Below are positions 27,505-40,300 of a DNA stretch of 64,000 bases, piece by piece; positions within the stretch are counted from its first letter, which is position 1, and each line of letters starts with the position of its first letter. A program made the translations under genes and the position numbers. Where the stretch lies: positions 60,507 to 124,506 of the forward strand of contig WMBV01000018.1 of the NCBI GenBank assembly GCA_017745595.1, read 5' to 3'. A model generated the notes under the pieces. That model was not told the origin of the DNA. It did not search any database and was given only the letters and a program-made list of their open reading frames with translations. The DNA comes from Bordetella petrii (GTDB lineage: Bacteria; Pseudomonadota; Gammaproteobacteria; Burkholderiales; Burkholderiaceae_B).

Positions 27505-28131
27505 TCACACAAAACCGGTGGCCACCTCCGCTGCGGCTTTCTCCAGCCAACTGCGCGGCAGGCCGCGACGTGATGAAGTGACGCCCACCGCCACCGTCTG
27601 GCCGGAGGCTGCGGCGCAGTGGTCCAGGGCTTGGCGCAGCGCGGTGTCCACGCTGCGCAAAGAGATGCGCAGCCAGTCGGCGACTTCCTGGCGGGTTTTC
27701 TCTTCGACACGAAGACCGATCAGCACGCTGCGGTGGCGGCGTGGCAGATGTTCCAGGGCGCGTTCGAAGGCGGCCAGATTGGAGCGGGCCTCGGCGATGA
27801 CATCGGGACCTGGGGAGTGGTCGGCCAGCAGTTCCAGTTCGGCTTCCACATCGCTGGCGGACTGCCAGCGGCCACGGCTGCGCAGGACATCCATCGCCAG
27901 GTTGCAGGCCACGCGGTAGACGTAGGCCTCGACGTTCTGCACGGGTTCGGCCACCTCCATCTCGCCCAACCTCAGCCAAGCATCGTGCAGGCAGTCGCTG
28001 GCCAAATCAGGGCAACGCAAGTGGCGCAGAAGACGCTGATACAGGCGCTGGTAGTTCGACGCCAGGAACTCGCGCAGCACCGTGCCATGGTTCTCTTGAG
28101 CAACGGCATTGGGGATGACGACATCCACCAT
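27505..28131 (-). CDS. ECF-type RNA polymerase sigma factor, downstream of the exoprotein gene
   Basis: This 208-residue sigma factor has region 2 (FLASNYQRLYQRLLRHLRC; DLASDCLHDAWLRLGEM; RVACNLAMDVLRSRGRW) and region 4 (LEHLPRRHRSVLIGLRVEEK, then QEVADWLRISLRSVDTALRQ). It resembles FecI-type sigma factors. I chose the ATG at 28131; an in-frame ATG at 28290 would add 53 residues of low protein character, and neither has a strong ribosome binding site. It has no anti-sigma gene next to it; the FecR gene is at the other end of the exoprotein gene. It may be a second regulator of that exoprotein. Confidence 0.85.
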   Translation of the reverse strand: MVDVVIPNAVAQENHGTVLREFLASNYQRLYQRLLRHLRCPDLASDCLHDAWLRLGEMEVAEPVQNVEAYVYRVACNLAMDVLRSRGRWQSASDVEAELELLADHSPGPDVIAEARSNLAAFERALEHLPRRHRSVLIGLRVEEKTRQEVADWLRISLRSVDTALRQALDHCAAASGQTVAVGVTSSRRGLPRSWLEKAAAEVATGFV

Positions 28132-28321
28132 CTCGAACGATGCAGGGCAATGCCATGCACTCAGGGGCACTGTGCCGTGGCCCCGGTGGTCGTGCGCAGG
28201 CCGCCCAGCCACGGCAGTCGCACGCGAGGGGCGCGAGCGCAAGTGCGATGCACTGCCGGAAGACAGAGGAGCAGCTTGAAGTGCAGTCATGGCGTATCCA
28301 GGGCAAAGGGTTCCCCAGCCT

Positions 28322-28343
28322 GTTCCCCGCCAGGGCGGGGAAC
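28322..28343 (-). terminator. Hairpin after the giant exoprotein gene
   Basis: A perfect stem GTTCCCCG / CGGGGAAC with a six-base loop, 30 bp past the exoprotein stop codon. There is no T-run on either side, so it may slow or process the transcript rather than terminate it by itself. Confidence 0.45.
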
Positions 28344-28372
28344 AAGTGAGAAACACAGCGTTGGGAGTTGGC

Positions 28373-31300
28373 CTAGCGGTCTTGCCGCAAGCTTTGACGT
28401 TCGGCGTCCGTCAATCGCGCCCAGTACTTGGGGTCGATACGTTCGGCAAGGCCGACGATCTTGACTGGCCTTGATGGGTCGTATCGCTCATCGTCGGATT
28501 GCAGACTCGCTCCGGGCTGCTTGGACGATGATGGCTTTTCCGACTCCTCCGGTTCGAGTCGTTCATTGCCGAAGCCCAGCACCCGCACCGTGAAGATCGA
28601 CGGCAAGGCTTGCCGGGCTGATGCCCGCTCGCGCTGCATTGCATCTTGCGCCGCCGTCGCAGCCGTGGATGCAGCCGCACTCGCATTGGTCAGTGCTGCC
28701 ACGTTGACTGCCGCCACCACTGGCAGGCCCGTGGCCTCGCCTTGGCCCACGATGTTCTCGGCGTTGACCACCTGCAGCGCCGCGAAGTTCGCATTGCCCG
28801 AGAACCGGATACCTGCCTCTCCCGCGTCGATGATTCCCAACGGCGCGATCAGGTCCACATCCCCCGGCGGTACCTCCGGAATCGGGTTCAGCGTCGCAAT
28901 CCCCGCCCCAGAACTCGGCACCTGCGGCGACAGCGCCACGTTGCCCCACTGGTCGTACGCCAGCTTGGGCGGCGTGTACACCAGCGTGGTCTTGCTGCCC
29001 CGGCCCGCGTTGATGTCGCCTTTGGCCGACCAGCCCAGGATGCTGCCACCGAAGGTGGTCATGATCCGGCTCAGGCCCAGCAGGATGCTGTCCTGGCTGT
29101 AGAGCTGGATGTCGCCTTGGCCCTGCGTAATCAGGCCCGAAGTCGCTGGAGGCGGCGTGCCCTGCACCCCCAGGATGATCTGCCCCGCCGGCACCAGCAT
29201 CTGGATGTCGCCGCCGAACTGGGTTTGGATGCCCGAGCCGCCAAAGGCGGTGTAGGTGCCGCTGCGCTCGATGGTGACGTCTTCTGCGTCCTTCTCCGGG
29301 AACAGCGTGGCGATGACCTGGCGACCGCGCAGGTAGGAGCCAAAGCGCGGGCCGTCCACGTCCGTGTATTCACGACCGCCCTCGCGCAGCTCGGCGTAGT
29401 AGACGGTGCGCAGGAAGATGCGCTGCTGCTCGGCTGGCAGGGTGTTGAAGTGCGCAAGCGTTTCCTCGCTCGTGCCGGTGAAGCCGTAGCGCTCGGACAG
29501 CCAGGTCGCCAGTTCTTCCTCGTAGGTGTGGGCCACTTTGCCCGGCTGCTCGGCCAGGGGGTTGCCTGGGGTGAGGTCGGCCTGGTTGGCCGGGTCCAGG
29601 TACAGCGAGGCCAATGCCGCCCAGTCCACATCGGTTGCGCCAACCTGCACCGCGATGCTCGCACCGGAGCGGCTATCGCCGGGGACGATGGCGCCCACGC
29701 TGACCAGTTGGCCCGCATCACCTTGGTAGAGGTTGCGACCGGTGTTCACTTCCAGTGTGCCGGGGCCAGCCACCCGAACGTTGGCGAACATCACATCGCG
29801 GGCTGCCTCGACGACCGACACGTCGGTGTCGTTGGCGTTCATGATCACGCCATCGAAGCGCACGATGTCGCGCCCGGCTCGCACTTGTGCGGCCTTGGCA
29901 ACCTTAGTGGCTGAACCAAGAGACATGCCGACGATGTCGCCATCGATCGCATATACGCGTATCGGCTCCGCATCGCCCGCGTGCAGGAGGGTCTGCGGCG
30001 TATCACTGGTCTGGAAGGCGAAGTAGTTGAGGCGCGGTTTCAGCGTCGGCAGGCCGCCCTCGAACGCAGGCAGCGTGATGTCCAAGAGCGTATTCGTGCC
30101 CAGGCCCCCCGTGGGGTTGCCGTCGATAAGGATGTTGGTAAGGCTGAGGTCGTCGGCGTCCGGGCCAGTCAATATCCACGCGGGCTTGAACGGATTGGGC
30201 AGATCGTTGATGCCGGCGCGCGCTCCCGACAGGCTGACGGTGGAGAAGCCACCGTATTGCGAACGCATCGAGTAAATGGACCCCTTTGCTAAAAACTCCA
30301 GTTGGCCTTGAGGCGCTGGCAGCAACTCAAACGTCACGTAGTTATTGATACGGCTGTCGCCGTAGTAGAGACTCCCATTGGCAGCCACGGCTGTGAGACT
30401 GGCCGGCAGATAGCGGGTAGAGCCCGCTTCACCCAAGGTTGCGGTGTTGATCGCATCCCCAGTGAAAGGTGTCACGTTGCCGCCCAGCGAGAAAAGTGAG
30501 ACCTTGGTTTCCGGCGACCACAAGGAGAACCAACTTCTGCCGATGCCGCTGCGCCCGTCGGAAATGAGTGTGCCGAGCTTGCTGTAGTTGGATGCACTGA
30601 AAGGATCTTCTTGCAACATTGTTGCGTCACCGACGCCACCCAGCACCAAGTCACCGCGAGCGCGCAGTCTCACCGTGCCATCGCCGGGCACGACGGTGAA
30701 GCCTGGGTTGGGATAGGCTTGGCCAGCCGTCCAGAGATCAGCACCGCGTGGATCCTTTGCATCTTTTCGGCCATAGCCTGGCTCCACCACACCTATGGCG
30801 CCTGCGCTGATGTCGAGATCGCCGCGCAGGTTTGTGAACGTGCCTGCACTGACCCCCCTGCTTGTCTCGCCAAAGCGGGCCGGATCGAGACTCCCGCCGA
30901 TGCGCACCGTCAGATCGCCGCCACCGGTCTGCACCAGCGTGCCACCCGTGACTACGCCATCGACGGTGGTCGTCACCCTGGCGACGCGGCCGCTTGCACC
31001 GATCGCGGCCACCAAGGCAGTGTTGGCCTGTTCGGATGAGCCCGTGTCTACCACCAAGTTGAAAGGCGACAAGCGGCCCGCATCACCGCCGGCCAGCAGC
31101 GTGAGGTTGCCACCACCCAGCGCACCGAAGCCCGTGAAGCCTACGACTCCGATCCCCATCTCAGTGGATACATACGTGCCGAAGTTGACGGACCAGGCTG
31201 TCTGCTGCCCCATCCCATCGCCACCTTGTCGCCACAACCAAGACGCGACGTTGTTGCTGTTCATGGAATAGTTCGACCATTGATAGGCACTGAGGTTTCC

Positions 31301-34300
31301 CTGCGCCGCGACGTAGAGATCGCCACCATGATCGGGGAACCACGTCGCTTGATCGTTGAGCGCGGCGTCATAGCCGGTGTCGCCGGTCAGCTTGGCACGT
31401 GGGAGGTTGAATGCCTCATTGCCTGTGGCCAGATTGCTTTGCGTCCCTGCCGTGTAGATACCGAAGAGAGACTTCTGCGAAAAATCGCCGCCGGCCAAGA
31501 GATCCAGATTGCCGGTGCCGGTGCGCAGCACGCTGAAAATCGGCAAACCCGAAGAACCGACGTGGTGGTCATCCAGAGTCATGTTGCCCCTGCCTGCCAA
31601 CGTGACGGCGCTCTGCAAAGCGCGTGTGTCAGCGGCTGTCAGGTCGGCACCGCCGATCAGACGCAGGGATGCCGAGTAACTGCCCGCCGCCAGCATGGGT
31701 GCCACGGCCCAGTGCCGAACCGGCAGATTGCGCGTCGTCTCCGCCTGGTACGACGGTAGCGGCTGGCCAGCCTGGAAGACGGTCGAATAGCCATCCCCCA
31801 TCAACGCCGTGCCAGCCGGGATCACCATGCCGGGGCCGTAGTAGTTCCAATTGGTGTCGTAGATATAGCCCTGCTGAGACTGGTAGAACTCGGTTTCCGG
31901 CACGGTCCAATCGGACAAGATCGTCATGTTGGACTGCAACCACCAATCCGCATCGCTGATCGTTCCCTCCGGGATCAGCTCTCCGGGGCGGACACCATCT
32001 GGGGCTTCCTTGGCCAGACCGAAGCCGTCCGTGATGCTGCCGTTGATGTCGAGATCCCCCGCCGCGCGCACCGTCAGCGCCAGCGGTTCACCCGCACCGT
32101 AGTCCGCCGCATTCGGGTTGCGCACCGCATCCGGCCCGTATCGGTAGCCCGCCAGGTTGAGGTCTCCCTTGACCGTGAGCTTGCCGTTCGAGGCCTCGCT
32201 GCTGATGATCTCCACACCCGGGCGCAGGTGGTAGGCATCGCCATAGGCTTTGAGCCCCTCCAGGCGTGCCTGCAGGGCGCCGTGGGCCAGCGCGTTGGCG
32301 TAGAAGGCCTGGTTCTGGACATCGATCTGATCGAGGCCCACCGCGCCTGCGGCCACGCCGTCTGCGGTGTTGTCCTGCACGATGGTGCCATCGGCATCGG
32401 TGGGCGAGTAGGTCCAGAAGCCGTTGACCGCGATGCTCCTCGCGCCGCGCACGTTCACCCGGCCCGACGCATCGACCAGGATGTCGCCACCGGTCTCGTT
32501 CGCGCGGCGCGCGTTCAGGGTGATGCGGCCGTACTCGACGCCCGGCGCCGACACGTCCAGCGTGGTGCCGTCGTCCAGCCTCAGCCAGCCCTGCGAGGAG
32601 GTCAGCTCGATCGTGCCGCGGTTCTTCGCCTCGATGGCCTGGCCGTAGCTGTCCACCTGAAGCTGCGTGCCGCGCGCATCGAGCTCGGCGCTGCCGCCCA
32701 GGCGCAGGTCATCCCGCGCAGCCAGGCGGATGGTGCCGGGCTTGGCACCCGTGGCATCGATCCGGCCGTTGACGGTGAGGCTGCCGCCATCGACCGAGAC
32801 GGTGACCTCGCGCGCCTTCATTTCGTTGCCGATGATGAGGTCGCCCTGCTTGAAGGCAAAGCCGCGCGCACCGATGAAGCCGGCATCCGTCAGCACGGTG
32901 TTGAGCGCGGCGAAGTCGGCGCTCAGGGTGGCGGCGCTGTCGCCGATGCGCTGCGCGCCCAGCATGAAGCGGCCCTGGTCGTGGCCGCTGGCGCCCGAGC
33001 CACGCAGCGTGCCGTTGAGAGCGATGCGGCCGGTGGATGCATCCAGCGCAGCAAGGCTCAGGCTGCCGGCGTCTTCGTTGGCGGCTGACACGTCGATGGT
33101 GGCGCCAGCCTGCTGCACGACGTTGCCGTGCTCGCTGGTGATCTCGATGTCGCCGCCCCAGGTGTCGCGGGTGACGTCGAAGAAGTGCAGGCGGCGGCCG
33201 GACACGTCCAGCAGCGCGCCATCGGCCAGGGTGACATCACCATCGGCCGTCAGCGTCAGCTTGCCGCTGGGCAGCACGACGGCCGAGGCGATGTGGATGC
33301 TGCCGCCGTGCAGGTCGAGCTGTGCGCCCACATCGTTCGTCGTCGCGGGAGCGGTGCTGCCGGCCGGAGCCGCGACGTTCAAGGCGCCGCCTGCGTGGTA
33401 GGCAATCACCGAACCCGGTGCGCCGGTCAGGAGCGGCGTGCTCAAGTGCAGGTTGCCGCCGGTGCCGACGTAAGTGTCCGGGTTGAAGCCCGTGCTCGGG
33501 TCGGCACCGCTCTGGTACACCGAGATGCTGCCCTTGGCGTTGCCGGTGATGCGCTCGGCCGCGTTCAATTCGACGTCGGCAAAGCCCAGCATCAGGCGGT
33601 TGAAGCTGGTGCTTAGGTCGGGCTGCGAGGGGGTGGGGTTGCCGAAGACGACCGTGTTGGCATCGACCTGGAAACGGCCGCTGCCCGTACCACCCGCCAT
33701 CGTCGCTCCTGGGGCGGAGCTTTCGTAGATTGGCGTTTGTCCGCTCGCCTGACTCGCAATCACCTTGCCGGTGTTGTTCCATACCAGGGTATCGGTGGTC
33801 AGGCGCACCAGGTCACCTGAACTGCCGTAACCGTAGATGGCCGGGCTGTCAAACACGAACTGGTTCAGGCGGGACTTTCCGGTGGTTGGGTCGATGGTGT
33901 CCAGATCGATCGAGCCGAAGAAGTTGATCGACTTGTTGGCCGTGAGCACCAGTTTCTCGATGGAGGGGACGCCAGCGGCCAGGTTGCCCGCGAACAGTCT
34001 GTCGAGGACGGCCTGGTTGAGGTTCATACCCGCGGGCAGCGCACCGACCGCGGCCAGAGCCTCCTCCGTTCCGATGTTGAAGGACGGCACGGCCAGCGAG
34101 AGGTTGCGTGTACCGATGTTGGGCGTGCCAGAGAACGAGACGCCGCGATCGGCGTAAAAGCCCACCGTGCCTTCGGAATACAGTGTGACACCGTCCCGCA
34201 GTTCGATGGACGATGTGGCACGCCCAGATGGGGAACTCAGGGTGAACAAGCCATTCGAGACCACGAGCAATGCGCTACTGCCCGGACTCTGCGGATTGGC

Positions 34301-37300
34301 GGTGGGACCGAAGCGCAGCCCGCTGGACTGGTCGAGCCAGGTAAGGCCGTGGCCTACGGTATTGAGCGTGGCACCTTCCTCCAGCGTGATCTTGTCTCCA
34401 GCGCCAAGGATGATCTGACCGCCTGTGAGAGTCGCGCCACGCTCCAACGTGAGGTTACGCACCTTGCCGCGAGTACTGTCCTCAAGGCTGCCCATGTTGA
34501 TGCCGACACTGTCCAGGGTTTGCAGCAGCCTGCCGCCCAACGCGAGGTTGGGGGACCCCAGCTTCTCCAACTCGGCGGCTGCGACGGTGATGGTACCGGC
34601 ATCGTTCTGGGCGACCGAGCCGGCACCCGTGATGATCAGGTGTGCGTTGTCTGGCCCACTCAGCGCGAAGCCACCGACTAAGCCACCTCTGCCGGCCGAA
34701 AAATCTGCCAGACCATCGAAGCTCAGCGCGCTATTGGCGGCGCTGTCGGGGATGATGCGGGCATTGAAGGTCAACCACTTGCCGTCGCCTTCCAGCAGTG
34801 GCCGCAGGGTGCCGAAGGTCTGTGCCTGCGTGCGCTGGAACTGGCTGTAGCCCGTCTCGTTGTAGCTGGAATAGGTTCGCAACGAAGCGCCCGAGGTCAG
34901 CGTGACGTGGCTGTCGTAGGCATCGCGGATGTCGGTGTTGGCGATGCTTTGACGTCCGCTCACCACGTAGGAGCCGTCTGTCTGCGGGAGCGCTCCCGGG
35001 AAGGTGTTGGTTTGACCACCCAGTTCCACACGCCAGGCACCTGGCAGCAGCGCGTAATTGGCTGGCATCAGGGTGTAGGTGCCGGCCGGCAGACCGGGCA
35101 CGCCCGCGGGGATCGTGATCTGCTGGCCGATCTCTGGCACCGCGCCGGTCCAGGCTTCGTAGTAGTTGCCGGCCACCGGCGCTGCACCGGGTTGCGCACC
35201 AGTAACAATGGCATAGACCTTGCCGCCGGGATTGCGTGCATGCAGCAGGGTGTCGACTGAGCCGCCGCGGCCAGGAACGAAGGCAGCACCGAGCAATTCA
35301 CCGCCACCGGACAGGTCCAGCTTCGAACCGGATTCGGCCACCAGCGAGGGGGTGTTGAGGGTGAGCCCGACGCCGGGGTCAGAGGCTAATGCGCCAGCCG
35401 CCTGACCGCTGATCAGGCTTCGGGTCGCCGCATCTGCACCATCGACGGTGTATTTGACACCATCGACCGTACCTCCGTAGGACATCACAAGATCGCGGGT
35501 GCCCACACCGGTGATGCTGCCCGCTAGCAGTTCCACCTTCTTCTCGGCATTCAGGGTCAGGGTGCCGAAGGGCGCACGCAGCACACCGCCCTGACGGATG
35601 ACATCGGCGGTCAGCGTGAGATCACCGAGCATCGAATACGGCTGCGCAGTCGCGCCATCGCCAGTGGCGAGGATGCTGATGATCGATGGCTTGTCAATGC
35701 CTGGCACATTGCCGATGCCGGCGTTGACAGATGCGAGCACACCGCTGGCGGGATAGACCTGTGCTGCGGCCAACTCCAAATCGCCCCAGGTTTGCAGCTT
35801 GGTGATGCGCTCCGGGCCAGGATTGATGCTGGCTTCGGGTGATGGTCGGGTCGCTGCTAGGAAGCGCAGATCGCCTGTGCTTTGCAACTTAGTCTGATCG
35901 AAGTTGACTCGCACCGAGTTGCGCAGGTCAATGAGGCTGGCATCGACCGTGAAACTGCCACCAATGGCATAGGCCGGCAGCGCGGTCCCCGTCTCCAGTA
36001 AAGTGGGGGTGCTGCCGGGACGCTGGCCTAGCAGCCGGGTTCCGCCGTCGAACAGCACGTAGGGCGCACTCAGGCGCACATTGCCGCCTTCCGTGGTGTT
36101 GTGAAAATAGCCTTGCTGCAGCGTCAGGCTGCGGCCCAGACTCAAATCCACGTCGCCGTCGAACACGATGGCGGTGCGACCCCACAGCGACAGGCTGTCG
36201 AAGCCACCGTCTTTGACTTGGTCCACGCTGATGCGAGCCTGGCCGATGACCAAACCCTCGTCCAGAGAACCGGCCGTCACGCCACCCGCCAGACCGCTGG
36301 ACGAGTAATGTTGAGCCACGGTAAGAGCACGGCCGGCACGGCTGTCGGGTGCGACCGGACTCAGGCCGTTGGCATAAACGCCAGACTCCAGAATCAGTGA
36401 GAGGCTGCCGCCGCTGGCACCACTGCCCCCCGCCTCGGCCCGAAGCGCGGGCCTGCGGCCGCCGTCAGCGTTGACCGCGTCGTCGATGTGGAAACCCAAC
36501 ATCGAGCTGATGGTGATGTCGCCACCATCACTGGCAATCTCTCGCAGGGCGCGGCCGCTTCCTTCGCCGACTGAGAGCACTGCACTGGTCCCAGATGCGT
36601 TGATCTGCGCACCGGGGCGTACCACCACATAGGCCAGGCTGGAGTCCAGGCCCCAGTAATTCTTCGAATCTAGTTGCGCAACACCCGCCCCACCTAGTTG
36701 CACGGAGCCGCCGTCCAGCACCACGCCATAAGGATTACCCCGCACGTCGAACGTGGTGTACGCGCGCCCCGCCACATCCAGCACCGCATGGCTTCCAATC
36801 CACACCGACAGCGCATCCGTGGGATCGATGTCTTCTATCGAGTTTGGCGACTTGCCGGAGTTCAGTTGGTCGATGTAGAGGTCATTCTGGGTGCGGGTGT
36901 TGATGACGGCAATGTGGCCACCCGGCGCGGATAGCGTGCCGTCGACGGTGATCTGGCCCTTGCCGGTGAGATTGATGCGGTGGCCCGGATCCACCGTGAT
37001 GGCAGCGTCCTGGCCCACGACAAGCGCACCGCTGAATAAACTGCCGCCCAGTCGCTTGTAGCGCGTGCCGCTGGACAGCGACACATCCGCGCCAGCGCGC
37101 TGCTTCATCACGCCGGTGACAGGGTCGGCAACAAAGTGATCTTCCGGCAGCATCAGTTCGGCAGCCCCAGCCAAGGCATCACCGACGCGCGCTCTGGCGT
37201 CGATGCCGCTCAAGCGCTGAACGGGCATGGTCACGTCGATCCGTGTGCCCGGCTGCACGATCACTCCGCCAACGCCGGTCAGTTCGTAGGCAGAGAAACC

Positions 37301-40300
37301 CTGCTGAAAAAAACTGGTCGGATTCAACAGGTCAAGGCTGGGTTGCACCGCTACGACCCGGTTGGCCACCCAGCCCTTGGGGAGATGCGTGCCTGCCTCA
37401 AAGTATCTGTCTTCGGTCAGAAGGGTGCCGGCGGGATGCGTGACGTCAAGCACGAGCGCCTTTGGCAACCGAATCCCCTCTGGAAACACACCTACGGGAA
37501 GAACGGCACGGGCAGGCAATGACGTGATTGCCTCGATCAACCACCCCTTGGGAATGGTCCATCCTATCCCCCATGCTCCATAGGTTCCGTAGGTGCCTGC
37601 TGGATTGGCGGGATCGAACGCCCTCACCGTTACCGATTGGCCACTCGACTGTGTCAATGCCAACAAGTCCCACTCACCGTGGGTTTCTATGTAGTTGCTC
37701 CAGGACGCGGGATCATTGGGGTTGTAGGCACCGTACGAACCCGGCGTAAACAAGTCGCTATTCGGGGCAGATGTACCGTCACCATACATGCCCGGCAATG
37801 GCTGACCCGGATCGATACGGTTGAGTTCGATCTTCCCAGGAAAACTGATCGGCGATTGATTCCCCGCTTGAATCCAGACTCCCTCCCGCAATATGAGATC
37901 GAGTGGAGCCTCTTCCCCTGCACCCAATTTGCCGCTGTCGCGCAGCAAGCTGCCACCGATAGAAATGTTCCCCAGCGTCTTTAGGGAAAGTTTGCCGCCT
38001 CGGGTGAAGCCATGGGAGGCCAACTCACCGTCGAGCACGAAATTGCCGCCACTGAGGCGGATATCACCACCCGCACCGCCACGGGTAGAACCATCCGCCA
38101 GCACAGCACCACCGGCAGAGGCGTCAAGGCGCGAGCCCGCTTCCAAAACGATGTCCCCGGCCTGAATATCTCGATCCATCGAGAGATCGATATCGATGGA
38201 GCCGCCATTGAGGAAAGCGAGCGCCCAGGCCCTGTCGGGCTCCATCGCAGTGTTGACCCACAGGCCACGGGTATCGATGACGATGCCGCCCTTCAGCGTC
38301 AGGCCAGGGATGATGAAGATGCCCTCCTTGCTGACACTGGCGCCGCCCTTGATGCGCACTGAACCGCCACGCGCCGTCAAGCTGCCATGCAGTTCGATGG
38401 CGTTGGCCTGCAGGTTGAGCACGCCGCCCGGCGCCAACGTCAGATCGCCGGCCAGGGAGATATCAGTGGCACGGTCGGTGCGGCTGACAATACTGAGCCC
38501 GCCCAGACCGGCCTCGTTGAGTCGATCGAGGTTGAGCCAAACGAGGTGACCGTCCCCCTCGGCAGGAAGCGCGCCGTCCAGCCGTACCGTCGGAACCCAT
38601 TCAATGCGTGGATTGATGTCATAGGCCCCTGGGTCATAGGTTCGAAGGGACAGGCGACCGGCCAACGCAGCCTGGGTCTGGCTGAGCTTGTAGCCGTCTG
38701 TCACCACCGAGGGGCGGCTGGCGGTCTGCCGCACCCCGTTGAACACCGTGGCATCGATGTCGCCGGCCAGCGCCGCATTGGGCGCCCAGATCAGCAGTTC
38801 TCCGGCATCACGGCCGACGGTGTAGCCGTTCTCCAGGCGTCGTTGCGGCGCGATCAACGGGTTGTAAAACGACTCGGTCACATTCCAGCGGGCATGGTCC
38901 AACTGGTAGCCTGTGTAGACGCCGCTGTAGAGTACGTCCGCAGGCGCTTCGCTCGCGCGGTAGATGCGACCGTCGCGGCCCTTGAGCCAGCTGGTGTTCA
39001 CGTAGCCCGTGGCCACGTCCAACGTGCCACCGGCCAGGTTGATCAGCGAGCCCGCCTGGGTGACTACGTTGTCGCTGGCCAGGTGAATCCTGCCGCCCTG
39101 CGCCGTCCACTCACCGATGCTGTGGCCCGCGTTGCCGAGGTAGCCAGAGACTTCCAGCAGGCCACCGGCGGTGTAATAACGGTCGGACTCGTAACCGTCA
39201 GTGCCGGCGGGCACCAGCATCAGGTTGCGTCGGTCCAGCCAGATGTCCTTGTTGAACAGCTTGCCTGTATCGCGGTTCAGCGGTGAGTCGCGCAGTTCGT
39301 TACCCTGCACGTTGACCTTGATGTTGTTGCTCTCCATCGCGACTTGCACGCCGACGCTGCCGGACACGTCAAGCACTGCGCCGTCATTCACGCGCACACT
39401 GCCATGGAGCAGGGACGTGTTCTTGGTGCCCGCATAGCTATTGCCCGAGGCCACAGCCAACTGGCCACCCGTGGCGAGGGTCAGCGAGCCAGTTTCGAAG
39501 TTGACGAGACTGCCGCCCACGATCTCAATACGCGAGAGGTCGCGCCGGTCGGCCAGCGCCGAGTAGTTGTCGAAACTCGTGCCGACAGTGGCGGCATTGG
39601 CTGTGCGTTGCGCATCCAGCGTGGCCGACTCCTTAATCAGCGCATCGCGCTGTGCATCCAGCGCCGTGCTCGTGCCGTCGTCCTCCGTGACGATCGCCGT
39701 CACCGCGTCCTTGCCCAGCGTCACCGTGCTGCGCGCATCGTTGGCTGAGCTCAGCAGGTGGATCGTGCCGCGCGTGTGGACCGTCGCGGTGCTGATGGCG
39801 GTGCCGTCCTGGCGCACTTCGCGGCCCGCCAGAGTGATGTCACCCTCGCGCGCGAGAATCAGGCCGCTGTTCGTGACCTTGCCTGCGGGGTTGGGAATCG
39901 GTTTGCCCTCGCCATCGACGCCATCGGCCAGGAACTGCGGTGCGATCTCGCTGCCGCGCGTGGTGGCGTACTGGTTGGCGTCGGTGCCCACGCCCTTCCT
40001 GATGATGAAGCTGTCGCCTGCGGCCAGCAGCGTCTGGCCCTTGCGCGTGATGATCTCGCCCGCGTTGGCGACCTCCTTGCCCAGCAGCATCACGTAGCCG
40101 CCGCCGTCGGTGACCGATTTGGGTTCGGCGGTCTGGATCAGCGCTCCGCGCTCAACGATCACCGCCCCACCGGCATCGGTGAAGCTGGCTGTCGTTGCAG
40201 TGGCGCCGTGCAGACCTCGGTTCTCGAACTGGTCCTTGCTGATGTTCGCCGCGGCCGCCACCAGGTTGCGCGTGTTGACCTGGCTGCTGCCCGAGAACAC